From: Bradyrhizobium sp. CCBAU 53340
GTDB taxonomy: Bacteria; Pseudomonadota; Alphaproteobacteria; Rhizobiales; Xanthobacteraceae
Reading direction: 5' to 3'
DNA length: 64,000 bases
Assembly (NCBI RefSeq): GCF_015291645.1
Contig: NZ_CP030056.1
Location: 915,293-979,292, forward strand
Positions within the stretch are counted from its first letter, which is position 1; the number at the start of each line of letters is the position of its first letter. A model generated the notes under the pieces. The model saw only the letters and a program-made list of their open reading frames with translations, ran no database searches and was not told where the DNA came from. Positions 47,808 through 56,341 of the stretch are shown piece after piece. The position numbers and the translations under genes are program-made.

Positions 47808-48096
47808 GGCGACTCTCCTTGCACGGCGCCGACTCGGCACCCCCGATGCAAAGAGCGTCGACGAGCTTGCGCAAGTGGAGCAAATCACCGAGCCTGCCGA
47901 GATCGTGGACAGCGTCATCGGTCGGCGGCGTGCCTCCAAGCGGCTCAACCTTCCAATCGGTCCAACTCGCCGGAATCAACGACCGACTGCCATCTGGCAG
48001 AACTGTGAGGAGATAGCGGACGCCGCGCCGCCTAATGGTGCCGATCACGGCCAACGCCTGACCTTCGAATGCGTGACGCTTGCGCGTGATCGTCAC
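47644..48096 (-). CDS. DUF5372-like protein of the recombinase module
   Basis: The N-terminal 75 residues (HAFEGQALAVIGTIRRRGVR, YLLTVLPDGSRSLIPASWTD) match the DUF5372 family that travels with recombinase genes. The C-terminal half is low complexity, and its coding region overlaps the 55-aa gene in another frame, so the true end may be earlier or shifted. Confidence 0.55.
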   Translation of the reverse strand: MTITRKRHAFEGQALAVIGTIRRRGVRYLLTVLPDGSRSLIPASWTDWKVEPLGGTPPTDDAVHDLGRLGDLLHLRKLVDALCIGGAESAPCKESRHAIEPGVFRSARCSTKRASSVGPNRRSRPHGGNRDSGAPHCTPAPGRPGDGGKR

Positions 48097-48128
48097 CGAA
48101 GCTGGGATATCATGGCGATGGGTAGTGT

Positions 48129-48963
48129 GTGGCCGCTTCCTTCGACTCGGTCGACCACGAGTGGCTGTTGCGGATGCTGGCGCACAGGATCGCCGATCCT
48201 CGCATTCTACGGCTCATTGGGCTGTGGCTGCGGGCCGGTGTTCTGGAGAGCAGCGAGAAGCAAGAAACGGACAGGGGTACTCCGCAAGGGGCGGGCATCA
48301 GCCCGCTCCTCGCCAACGTCTTCCTGCACTACGTCCTCGATCTCTGGGCCCACCAATGGCGCCGTCGCCATGCACGCGGTCGCACCGTGCGCTATGCCCG
48401 ACGACTTCGTCATGGGCTTCGAGAGTAAGGCGGATGCGCAGGAGATGCTCTTGGCCCTCAAGGTGCGGCTGGCCAGCTTTGGCCTGATGCTTCATGAGGG
48501 CAAGACGCGGCTGATCGAGTTTGGCCGGTTTGAGGCCCTCTCGCGTCAGCGGCGCGGCGAGCGGCGGCCCGAGACCTTCGCCTTCCTCGGCTTCACCCAC
48601 TACTGCGGGCGGACCCGGGACGGCCGGTTCATGGTGAAGCACAAGACGGACGGGAAACGCCTGACGCGCAAGCTGACGGCGTTGCGCCAGGACGCCTGGC
48701 GGCTCATGCACGAGTCACTGGCCACGCAGCACCAGTGGTTCGCCGCTGTTCTGCGTGGACACTACGGCTACTACGGCAGGCCGCACAATTATCCAGCGCT
48801 CAACGGCTTCTACCGCGAAGTGCGTCGGACGTGGATGCGCTGTCTGAGACGGCGTAGCCAGAAAAGTCGGCGCATGGGCTGGTCGGAGTTCGAGACCCTG
48901 ACGACACACTTCCGTCTGCCCGGTCCGGGCATCACTCGCACTTGGGCGCAGGCGCGGATATGA
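48129..48963 (+). pseudogene. Group II intron RT/maturase, 5'-truncated and frameshifted
   Basis: The remnant begins inside RT block 2 (FDSVDHEWLLRMLAHRIADP). RGTPQGAGISPLLANVFLHY is intact, and then an extra C at 48397-48399 splits the catalytic box: TVRYA is followed by DDFVMGFESKADAQEMLLAL in the next frame, where YADDFVMG is expected. The maturase region (TFAFLGFTHYCGRTRDGRFM ... VLRGHYGYYGRPHNYPALNG) follows. The intron's 5' half, including the start of the gene, is missing at the boundary with the recombinase module. It belongs to a different lineage from the two IS66 introns. Confidence 0.8.
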
Positions 48964-48982
48964 CGCGGGTTACTCTCGGGAA

Positions 48983-49015
48983 GAGCCGGGTGCGGGAAAG
49001 CCGCCTGCCCGGATC
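48983..49015 (+). ncRNA. Group II intron domain V, remnant
   Basis: GAGCCGGGTGCGGGAAAG and the downstream GCCCGGATC form a domain V-like hairpin directly after the maturase remnant, with one mismatch in the upper stem. It shows that the 3' end of an intron is retained. Confidence 0.6.
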
Positions 49016-49318
49016 TGTGAGGGCGAAAGCCAAATGGCTGAGCTACTCGACCACGATCCAAACAGGCCAAGTAAGATCTCGATCTAGAGCCTGTTGTTTC
49101 TCCCGAATCGACATCGTCAGAGGGGAATTGTCTGATTTAATCCTATGCTGAGGAGGAGCGAGCTTGGATGATGCAACTCTATTCGGAAGGTCCTCGCCCT
49201 AGCGGAGGCGAGGCCTGTTCGTTACGGCGCTCATCAACCGGTTCCGAGGCATGGCGCCGAAACTGTACTCGCTGACCAGCACCGCGCAGCAGCAGGTCCC
49301 TTCCATTTATAGGCTGGT

Positions 49319-49336
49319 GTCAGAGTATGGACAGCT
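49319..49336 (+). promoter_or_regulatory. Candidate tts box before the NopP-like effector
   Basis: GTCAGAGTATGGACAGCT matches the tts-box core GTCAGCTTnTCGAAAGCT at about 14 of 18 positions. It lies 73 bases before the effector start, on the same strand. TtsI, which binds tts boxes, is not encoded in this window. Confidence 0.5.
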
Positions 49337-49409
49337 TAGGGGTCTACGAGTGGGTTGGTCAGCGGCCCGACACAATGCAAGACATGTGAACCATAGGAGA
49401 GTGCTCATC

Positions 49410-50207
49410 ATGTACGGTCGAATCAACAATTTTTCCGAGAACGAAACTTATTATCGGCAAGATGCGGAGCATTCGAATTGCGAAAGCCAAGACTTCGCGG
49501 ACGCGTTCGCTAGAATGCAGTTGCAAGATTCGGCCGGCAGCTCATCTTCGCATCCGCAATATGCCCTCCTTGCAAGGCCACCCGTGGTTGAGATCGATCA
49601 AGCGACATTCAGGAGAGAGGCGCGGAACTATCATGGGGAAGCTATCAATCGAATCGCCAACAATCCTCACGAATACTCTGAGCTTGTATCTGAAAGAGCA
49701 AGGCGCACGGTAGAGGTTGCCGAGAAGTACGCCGTCAGAAGAGATTCCGAGGACGCCCGATACTACAGCTACCAGTTAGGAAATATGAGCGTCGGCCTGC
49801 AAAGGACTGAACGCGGATTCAGCATGACTGAGTTCGAAAGCGGTAGGTGGCGAGACCAGTTCCCCGGAAGAAGTGAAGTCACCTCAGTTGTCGACTTTCA
49901 GGTGGCTCATCCGCTTGTCACGAATGCTGGCGATATTCTGCTCGAGCACCAACTTCGGCAAGACGGCGAACGACCGTTGGTGAATTGGCGTCCTGCTAAT
50001 CCAGAAGCGAAAGCCCGCGCGCAAGCAATGGGGTTCGTTGAAGTGGATGAGGACGACATGGTGCTCGATCCCACCCAGTCCGGAAAGTGGGAGCTAAACA
50101 GCGATGGTGAATGGCAACGTGCAACTAGTTCTCGGCGCTATCTCTCCAAAGCGGACAGTGATACTGAAGCTGCAGCAGATTCCGACGAGGACGGTGACTT
50201 TATGTAG
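49410..50207 (+). CDS. nopP: Type III secreted effector, NopP-like
   Basis: A 265-aa protein with no membrane segment: MYGRINNFSENETYYRQDAE at the N-terminus (Ser/Asn/Asp-rich, as in type III signals), the central ARNYHGEAINRIANNPHEYS and SDSDTE-like acidic C-terminus (ADSDTEAAADSDEDGDFM). Its length and overall character fit rhizobial NopP, a secreted phosphoprotein recognised by some soybean resistance genes. The longer frame from 49251 lacks this character. A tts-like box is upstream and the T3SS operons follow. The assignment to NopP rather than another effector is from memory of the family and moderate. Confidence 0.6.
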   Translation: MYGRINNFSENETYYRQDAEHSNCESQDFADAFARMQLQDSAGSSSSHPQYALLARPPVVEIDQATFRREARNYHGEAINRIANNPHEYSELVSERARRTVEVAEKYAVRRDSEDARYYSYQLGNMSVGLQRTERGFSMTEFESGRWRDQFPGRSEVTSVVDFQVAHPLVTNAGDILLEHQLRQDGERPLVNWRPANPEAKARAQAMGFVEVDEDDMVLDPTQSGKWELNSDGEWQRATSSRRYLSKADSDTEAAADSDEDGDFM

Positions 50208-50247
50208 CGCGGATCTGCAAGCGTTCGTGTCGCGGCGGGCGGTGGAG

Positions 50248-50278
50248 CAACGTAAGTCGACATTGTCGGCTTACGTTG
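50248..50278. terminator. Inverted repeat after the effector gene
   Basis: CAACGTAAG (50248-50256) pairs with CTTACGTTG (50270-50278) around a 13-base loop, 40 bases after the effector stop. A role as terminator or protein-binding palindrome is open. Confidence 0.35.
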
Positions 50279-50377
50279 AGTCCTCGGCGGGTCGAAGCCG
50301 ACCGCTTTGACCGGATGAGATCCCTGGTAACAACCGCACCGTGGTCTATGAGAGTTGCGCGGCGATGATAGCTCAAC

Positions 50378-50405
50378 AAAAGCCCCGGCTTCGAGCCGGG
50401 GCTTT
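50378..50405. terminator. Strong GC-rich hairpin, probable terminator
   Basis: AAAGCCCCGGCT and AGCCGGGGCTTT form a perfect stem with a short TCG loop, flanked by A and T runs. This is the classic bidirectional intrinsic terminator form. Confidence 0.7.
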
Positions 50406-50966
50406 CCATTTGCATCCGGAGAGGAGGAATCATTCGCGGATTGACGCCATGGGGGCCACGCGTCATCGTGCCGGTTTCCAGCCCAGTCGCGGTGTGCGCC
50501 AATGTCCACCATCAGAACGGTCCAAAGTGATTTCCGTTTGAGGAGCGAATCTGATGGTGTGTCTTCGGCCGTTTCGATCGAAGACGCCAAATCTGGAGAG
50601 ATGTCGAGCCACCTCGTGCTGAGCATACCATCAAGTTGTTCGTCGGCGGCCGGTGCGACAAGCAATGCGAATTGCTTGCGTCGTGCGTAATGTTTCTTCG
50701 GCGTTGCTGTAGAGAAAAACCAGCAAATGCTCTCTCCATCGCATACACTAGGTCGCTGGAAGACAGACATGAGTGTCAGAACCAGCACACGCAATCCCAA
50801 GCCTCGGGGATAAGAGAGCATCTGCACATTGACTCGCGACTAACCCGTTAGCCGAAAAAGGACCCCAGCGGATGCAGGCTGAGCCGTGCTCAACCTACCA
50901 AACCCTGCAGGAAATGTATCGTTAGCGAGCAACGGCGCTAGCGAGATTGCGCCCCCTGATGGGCGG
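50406..50966. other. Intergenic stretch, no gene recognised
   Basis: A long minus-strand frame (to 50827) crosses this region, but its text has no domain and it includes the terminator hairpin, so it is not called. Decayed sequence is possible. Confidence 0.4.
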
Positions 50967-51509
50967 CTAAAACTGCTGTAGGCTCGCGCTTCCTGTTTTG
51001 GCCTTCTCATTAAGTACGAGCGACAGCTTTAAGTTGTTGCGCAGCATCGGATTATCGAGGGTCGTTGCGAGAGCTTGCCGATATAGCGCTTGTGCTTCAC
51101 GGTGACGTCCTTCACTGTCAAGCACAACTCCCTTCGCAATTCAGGGCGCGCAGGTCTGCAGGGACCGCGAGCAAGACCTTGTCGAGGACATCAAGCGCCT
51201 CATCCGGGCGCTTGCGCACCAGCAGGGCACGCGCCAGAGGAATCGCCGCATTGACCTTGCCCGGTTGTTGTTTCAACGTTTCGCGAAAAGTCTCCTCGTC
51301 AGCGTCCGCTTGGAGAGCGTAGGCAATGCGGTCGCGCATAGCAGGATCGATATCCTTGTCGCCTAGCGTTCTGGAGCGGTCTCTTGCTGCGATGAAGGAC
51401 TGGGCTTAGGCGAGCTCGCGCAGCCTCCGAGTAGCAGAATGGCAAGCGGAGCGAGGATGGCTGAGTATAACTTCGGATCAAGTGAGAACAACCGCCGCCA
51501 GACATTCAT
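50967..51509 (-). pseudogene. TadD-like tetratricopeptide lipoprotein, frameshifted
   Basis: MNVWRRLFSLDPKLYSAILA leads to a lipobox (LLLGGCASS). After a stop or frame change near 51365 the TPR region reads MRDRIAYALQADADEETFRE, then VNAAIPLARALLVRKRPDEA and LDVLDKVLLAVPADLRALNC. A second frame change near 51130 leads to GRHREAQALYRQALATTLDN and PMLRNNLKLSLVLNEKAKTG. All parts line up as one TadD-type protein. It is downstream of rhcV on the same strand, but two lesions make it inactive. Confidence 0.6.
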
Positions 51510-51555
51510 TTTACATAAATTCAACTGCTATCTCACGACCACTGCTGTGCCTTTG

Positions 51556-53673
51556 TTAGCTGGTTGCGGCGATCGGGTCACGACGCTCTCCTGGGGAAGT
51601 CTTATGTTGTGAAGCCTCTAGCTTGACGGATCCAATCGGCTGAACCGTAAAATCCGCAGCGAGATCCTGATACGAAAGAACAGGAAGGTCGATCCCGTTG
51701 CGGGTGAGAAAACCCCGGACGAAACGCCGGATATCCATCGAACCCAGAATGACGGGTTGGCTCTGACCGCGTGCGATGCTCGAATGGATCTTGCGAAACT
51801 GCGAAAGCAGCATCTCGCTATCGCAATCGTCCAAAACGAGATAAGGACCCACGGCGGTGTCGCGCACCGCACCGCGCACGATATCCTCGGTGTGGCGCTC
51901 TACGATAAAGGCTGCCACGACACGGTGGGCGTTGGCATAGCGATGACAGATCTGCCGTTTCAGACCGGAGCGAACATATTCGGTAAGCAACACAACATTT
52001 TGTTCGCGCTCACTCCATTCTGCCAACACCTCCAGGACCAAGCGAGTGTTGCGAATTGGGATGCCCTCGTCCAGTAAGCGGCGCAGGACATCGGCGATCC
52101 GGGGAACCGGCATCGTGCGCAGCACCTCCTTCACCAGATCGGCATATTCCTGCTCCATTCGGCCCAGCAATTGTCGGGTCTCCTGAATGCCCACCAGGCG
52201 CTGTGCATAGCGCATCAATGTCGACTGGACGCGCAAGGCGACGACTTCGCTCGGACGGTGATACCCTATCCCGGCTGCTTTGAGAGCCGGCGCATGAAGT
52301 TGTTCGATCCAAATCCGATTTGTCTCTACGTCTTGCCGAAAGGGGATACCGCTCAATTCAATATTCGCTACGTCGTCGTTGAGCATGAGTTGCGTCGGAT
52401 CCACAAAATCTCGCCCAACGGGCACTCCCTCAACGTCTACCCTGAATTGCGATTCAGGTAAAAGCTGGTCTATCTTGGTTGGTATGCGCGGAATTGTGAT
52501 ACCAAGATCAGATGAGACCAGTGTCGATATTCGCACGATTGCCTGCTCGAGTTCCTCTTTGTCGATTGCACCTGCAAGGTTTGGTGCGAGGAACAGCGCG
52601 ATTGGAAGGGCCTCTGCAGGCAAGGTCTGTTTCTGACCCTGCGATGGAGCTTGAGGCGTACCGGCGCTACTGACCTCCGTCTTGGCGGCGTTCTTGGCGC
52701 GCTGCACGCCAACATTGACAAAGCTCGCCGCGCCGAAGAGTACGGCCAGCATGATGAACGGAGGCAAAGGGAAACCCGGTACGAGCCCCATCACAATCAG
52801 GACGCCGGCGGCCAACCGCAGCGCTTGCGTGCTGGCCGTCAGTTGGCTGACAATATCGCCACCCAGATTGAGCTGCAAAGGACCATTGACACGAGTGACA
52901 ATGGTTGCAGCCGTAATTGACAGCAGCAGAGCCGGGATCTGCGAAATTAGCGCATCACCTATGGTGAGGATCGTATATTGATGCAGCGTCTCCTCCAGGG
53001 GCATGCCCTTGGAGAGCAAGCCGATTGTGATGCCGCCCAGCATGTTAATGCAGATAACTATGAGCCCGGCGATGGCGTCGCCCTTCACAAATTTCATAGC
53101 GCCATCCATAGCGCCGTGAAGTTGGCTCTCTTGCTCCAGCGCCGCTCGCCGACGGCGAGATTCGTTCTGATCGATGTGCCCGTTGCGCAGTTCCGCGTCG
53201 ATTGCCATCTGCTTGCCCGGAAGCGCGTCGAGCGTGAAACGCGCCGACACTTCTGCGACCCGTTCTGCGCCTTTGGCGAGAACCATGAATTGCACCATGG
53301 TCACAATGAGGAATATGACGATGCCAACAGCGATATTGCCGGATATAACGAAATCGCCGAATGTATGTATGATGCTGCCGGCATCCCCCTCCGCAAGAAT
53401 CAACCGCGTCGTCGCGACGGTAAGCGCTAGGCGAAAGACGGTCGAGATCAGGATGACGCCTGGCAAGGACGAAAAGTCAAGCGGCGTCTTGAGATACAGG
53501 GCCACCATCAGCAGCAGTATGGCAAAGCCGAGGTTGAAGCCGATCAGCATGTCGATCAATACGATCGGGATCGGCATGATCATCATTCCGATCGCCAGAA
53601 GAAGCATCAACGCGACCATCAAATCTGGGTTAGCTGGTGCGCGCACGATGAGACTATGCAGGGTATTGGCCAT
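51556..53673 (-). CDS. rhcV: T3SS export gate protein SctV (RhcV)
   Basis: A 705-aa inner-membrane export-gate protein. The N-terminal half has seven or eight membrane segments and the FHIPEP-family signature RLALTVATTRLILAEGDAGS, followed by GDFVISGNIAVGIVIFLIVT. Next come the conserved cytoplasmic loop (SARFTLDALPGKQMAIDAEL) and RRRRAALEQESQLHGAMDGA. The C-terminal cytoplasmic domain, which forms a nonamer ring to receive substrates, includes GREFVDPTQ-like and LSYQDLAADFTVQPIGSV text. ATG 53673 is used; upstream frame to 53775 overlaps the TPR gene. It is the last intact gene of the nopC operon. Confidence 0.93.
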   Translation of the reverse strand: MANTLHSLIVRAPANPDLMVALMLLLAIGMMIMPIPIVLIDMLIGFNLGFAILLLMVALYLKTPLDFSSLPGVILISTVFRLALTVATTRLILAEGDAGSIIHTFGDFVISGNIAVGIVIFLIVTMVQFMVLAKGAERVAEVSARFTLDALPGKQMAIDAELRNGHIDQNESRRRRAALEQESQLHGAMDGAMKFVKGDAIAGLIVICINMLGGITIGLLSKGMPLEETLHQYTILTIGDALISQIPALLLSITAATIVTRVNGPLQLNLGGDIVSQLTASTQALRLAAGVLIVMGLVPGFPLPPFIMLAVLFGAASFVNVGVQRAKNAAKTEVSSAGTPQAPSQGQKQTLPAEALPIALFLAPNLAGAIDKEELEQAIVRISTLVSSDLGITIPRIPTKIDQLLPESQFRVDVEGVPVGRDFVDPTQLMLNDDVANIELSGIPFRQDVETNRIWIEQLHAPALKAAGIGYHRPSEVVALRVQSTLMRYAQRLVGIQETRQLLGRMEQEYADLVKEVLRTMPVPRIADVLRRLLDEGIPIRNTRLVLEVLAEWSEREQNVVLLTEYVRSGLKRQICHRYANAHRVVAAFIVERHTEDIVRGAVRDTAVGPYLVLDDCDSEMLLSQFRKIHSSIARGQSQPVILGSMDIRRFVRGFLTRNGIDLPVLSYQDLAADFTVQPIGSVKLEASQHKTSPGERRDPIAATS

Positions 53674-53683
53674 GAGAAGCCTG

Positions 53684-54106
53684 TTATTGTTTGATTGGAG
53701 CAGCGCTCCGCAATGAAACATAGCTCTTGAAGAGTGCGCGTGCCTCGGCCATGCGGCCGGCCTGACGAAGCGCATGACTGCGCAAGACCATCAAAGGCAG
53801 GCGCGAAGACGGGTCGTCGTCAAGCTTGTCTAACCTGTCCAGTGCCGCCAATGCGTCGTCACCGTGGCCCTCCGAGATCAGAGCGTAGACCAGAATGCGG
53901 AGCAGCTCGACGTCGTAAGAATGTTCGTGAGCTACGATTTGCAACAGAGCCAGGCTCTGTGCGCTCTGACCGCAGGCAAGATGGACATACGAAAGCGCGC
54001 AGAGCAAATCACGCTCCCTTCTTGTGATGTGCAAAACCTCACCGGCACGTGATAAGTGTGGCGGCGGAGCAGGTGTGAGGTGTTGCTCTCCGTCAGGCGC
54101 GGCCAT
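53684..54106 (-). CDS. TPR protein of the T3SS operon (chaperone-like)
   Basis: A 140-aa protein with about three tetratricopeptide-like repeats: RDLLCALSYVHLACGQSAQS, VELLRILVYALISEGHGDDA and LMVLRSHALRQAGRMAEARA. It ends ten bases before rhcV and begins three bases after the preceding gene, so it is part of the operon. Rhizobial T3SS loci carry a TPR protein at this place (a y4yS-type protein), thought to be a chaperone or pilotin-like factor. Exact role is unknown. Confidence 0.75.
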   Translation of the reverse strand: MAAPDGEQHLTPAPPPHLSRAGEVLHITRRERDLLCALSYVHLACGQSAQSLALLQIVAHEHSYDVELLRILVYALISEGHGDDALAALDRLDKLDDDPSSRLPLMVLRSHALRQAGRMAEARALFKSYVSLRSAAPIKQ

Positions 54107-54108
54107 TG

Positions 54109-54645
54109 CTAGCCTTTGATTAAACCGTTGTCATTCTGCCGGAGCAGAATTAACCGTCGCAGCTCCAACTGCACAATCGCGAGGTCTTCACGAGACACCG
54201 AACTCTCTGGCGCGGCCGAGAGCGTATCGGCCAAACGCTCGAGAAGAATGCCCTGCTTCTCTGGGCGCAAAACATGCGAATGAAATAGGCGCGGCGTGAC
54301 AAAGGAGAGCAGGTTGTCCGCGAGACTGGGACCATTAAGCCAAGCAAGTTCTGAGCCTGGCTTGATCTCACCAATCTCGCCGCGCGCCTCGTTGACATTG
54401 ACGCGCGAAACGGGATCAATAGAGGTAAGGTCCAGTGCGGTTACGATCGCGGAGACAACAGGCAGATCTTGCGGGGGATCATCCTGGAAAATCGCGAAGC
54501 TCTTGCCACCATTTGCATGAGTTCTCTCGATTGCGGATTCCGTGGCTCTAGCAGTCGCCGGCGTAATAGCAGGTGGGTTGTCGTCGACCTTGAGCTCCTC
54601 AAAAGAGGCGCCGGGCTCAAGCGAATGCTCAGACAGCCTAGTCAT
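54109..54645 (-). CDS. T3SS operon protein of unknown function
   Basis: A 178-aa soluble protein between sctD and the TPR gene, starting MTRLSEHSLEPGASFEELKV. The C-terminal part (HVLRPEKQGILLERLADTLS, REDLAIVQLELRRLILLRQN) is helical and the middle is acidic. No domain is recognised. Its tight placement (two bases before the TPR gene) implies a function in T3SS assembly or control. Confidence 0.65.
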   Translation of the reverse strand: MTRLSEHSLEPGASFEELKVDDNPPAITPATARATESAIERTHANGGKSFAIFQDDPPQDLPVVSAIVTALDLTSIDPVSRVNVNEARGEIGEIKPGSELAWLNGPSLADNLLSFVTPRLFHSHVLRPEKQGILLERLADTLSAAPESSVSREDLAIVQLELRRLILLRQNDNGLIKG

Positions 54646-54677
54646 GAGTCTTTCCTCCTTATTCGCGGGCTGAAACT

Positions 54678-55571
54678 CTAATAGGGGAGGGCAACAAGCC
54701 GGCCGTTCCTGCTCAGCAGCAGACGTCGTTCCTCAATCCCATTGACGGTCCATCCGTTATTCAACAGCGCGCCCACGAAATACTTTTGACCAGCGATGAC
54801 CAGATATGGCTCACTTCCTCGCCAAACGGCTTCGACGGAAATCGAGGACGGCGTCTTCTCCTCCCTGATGGCGACTGCATTGACGAGAACATATGCGTCC
54901 TTTCGATCGCGATCGAACCATTCTTGAACTTCCCGCCACTTTGGGAGAGAAGCGCGCGTTACGGTACCGTCAGCAGCGACAACACCCGGCTCAGATCGGA
55001 CTTTGATATCAAAAAGGCCCGCTCGATCAACTTCCTCTTGCAGCCGTGTGGCAGCTGCTTCGGCGGTCGGAGCATCAGGAGCGTTGGGCGCCAGCTTAGG
55101 TGCAACGTCGACGTTACGGTGCAAGTCGGCGTTCACGTCAACAGCGCTGTCCGTCTCGACGAAACTCGTTGAGACGGCGCCGACCGCGACGGAACTGATC
55201 AGGACAGAGGCGAGTACCGCGGTCGATCCGAGCCAGCGGCTGATGGAGCCAGCTTGTTTGGAATCCTCTATGGAACAACGGATGGACATCTCGCCCGCAT
55301 GGATGACGGCGGGAAGAGAAACAGCAACGCGCTCGTTCGGGAGAAGTGCCCGTTGTCCCTCTATCCTTACTTGCGGCGCAAGAGGCTCGATTTCAATCGA
55401 ATTGTGATGGGGGGTGATACGAAAGTGATGACGTTCGAGCCCTTGTTCGATGAAAACCAAGTCAGCATCCAGGTCGCTACCAATCAGGCTCGATCCAAAG
55501 CCCAATTTGCCGGTCAGCCCGGAGTAAAGCCCCGACAGCACCTCGAAATGCAGGGAGTGTGGTTCATTCAC
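54678..55571 (-). CDS. T3SS inner-membrane ring protein SctD-like
   Basis: A 297-aa protein with an N-terminal FHA-like segment (HFEVLSGLYSGLTGKLGFGS, VFIEQGLERHHFRITPHHNS), one membrane helix near residues 117-138 (TAVLASVLISSVAVGAVS) and a periplasmic part ending LLLSRNGRLVALPY. This architecture (cytoplasmic FHA domain, one helix, periplasmic ring domains) is that of SctD/PrgH. The periplasmic region is shorter than in animal pathogens. It lies between nopA and the unknown gene. Confidence 0.75.
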   Translation of the reverse strand: MNEPHSLHFEVLSGLYSGLTGKLGFGSSLIGSDLDADLVFIEQGLERHHFRITPHHNSIEIEPLAPQVRIEGQRALLPNERVAVSLPAVIHAGEMSIRCSIEDSKQAGSISRWLGSTAVLASVLISSVAVGAVSTSFVETDSAVDVNADLHRNVDVAPKLAPNAPDAPTAEAAATRLQEEVDRAGLFDIKVRSEPGVVAADGTVTRASLPKWREVQEWFDRDRKDAYVLVNAVAIREEKTPSSISVEAVWRGSEPYLVIAGQKYFVGALLNNGWTVNGIEERRLLLSRNGRLVALPY

Positions 55572-55677
55572 GGTCGACGGTCTCCTGAACAGCGAGAGAG
55601 CCGTACGGCTCGTTGCGAGCTTTGCAGCTTACGCAGGCGAAGAAAGGTGGAACGACGACGTCGTCCCACCTCCTCCG

Positions 55678-55911
55678 TTACTGCACCCGCTCGTCGGCGA
55701 CCTTCTTGATCGTCGTGAGCTCTGTTGAAACGATGCGAAGTTGCACATCCCTCTCAGTCGCTTTGGTGGTTTCAGCAGTCAGAGCGGCGATTTGGGCGTG
55801 CCAAGCGGCGTCTCCGGTGACTTCAGCAGCTGCAGCACCAACTGCGGCCGTAGCGGTGCCAGCGGCCCCCCCTGCGACCGAGGCAGTAGTCGCACCAATT
55901 TTAGAAGGCAT
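55678..55911 (-). CDS. nopA: T3SS pilus subunit, NopA-like
   Basis: A 77-aa protein, MPSKIGATTASVAGGAAGTA followed by an Ala/Gly-rich run and a helical C-terminus (VQLRIVSTELTTIKKVADERVQ part). Small size, lack of cysteine and C-terminal amphipathic helix match the secreted NopA pilin. AGGAG lies eight bases before the start. It is directly downstream of nopC, the order described in Sinorhizobium fredii. Identification rests on size and position more than on a residue signature. Confidence 0.6.
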   Translation of the reverse strand: MPSKIGATTASVAGGAAGTATAAVGAAAAEVTGDAAWHAQIAALTAETTKATERDVQLRIVSTELTTIKKVADERVQ

Positions 55912-55982
55912 ATTGTTCTCCTGTGTGTTCGGGTGTCGCCGCTCCTGGCGGCTCCTATTTCCCGACGCCGCAACATCCGGCG

Positions 55983-56261
55983 TCAGGAATCCTCCTCGCT
56001 AATGGCCTCATGGAAACGAGCCATTGCATTACTTGCCATTTGGACAGCCGCGGCTCCGAGAGCGGCGTTGAATGCTTGGCGCAACGCGGCCTCTTGCGAG
56101 CTACTGTCCGGAGTTGACGTGCCATTTCCAGCGCTGCTTGTACCAGGCGATTGACCATGATTGTCATTGTCGTCGGGTGTGCGGGAGCCGTTCTTGTCAC
56201 CACGAGCAGCATGGAAGTCAGGAGCAACGCGCGCAGTGGCGCTTGAACTCGGAATGCGCAT
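55983..56261 (-). CDS. nopC: Type III secreted protein, NopC-like
   Basis: A 92-aa protein with a Ser/Asn/Asp-rich N-terminal half (GDKNGSRTPDDNDNHGQS) and an Ala-rich helical C-terminus (EAALRQAFNAALGAAAVQMA). It is the first gene after the perfect tts box at 56324-56341, and AGGAG lies nine bases before its start. Position and size match nopC of S. fredii and Bradyrhizobium. Confidence 0.6.
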   Translation of the reverse strand: MRIPSSSATARVAPDFHAARGDKNGSRTPDDNDNHGQSPGTSSAGNGTSTPDSSSQEAALRQAFNAALGAAAVQMASNAMARFHEAISEEDS

Positions 56262-56323
56262 TAAAGGCGTCTCCTATGTCAAGGTGGTCATGCCGTCGTG
56301 GCTTTCCTCACTGTGCGAGCATT

Positions 56324-56341
56324 AGCTTTCGACAAGCTGAC
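56324..56341 (-). promoter_or_regulatory. tts box of the nopC-rhcV operon
   Basis: The complement reads GTCAGCTTGTCGAAAGCT, a perfect match to the tts-box core bound by the response regulator TtsI. It is about 62 bases upstream of nopC. Confidence 0.9.

Noticed and set aside
49100..49130. CGTCAGAGGGGAATTGTCTG as a tts box for nopP
   Set aside because: It matches only the GTCAG half; the element at 49319-49336 fits better and is closer.
50138..50827. Minus-strand ORF of 229 codons between nopP and the TPR remnant
   Set aside because: It overlaps the end of nopP and two hairpins, and I could recognise no domain.
53174..53716. Plus-strand ORF of 180 codons within rhcV
   Set aside because: Antisense to conserved membrane segments of rhcV.
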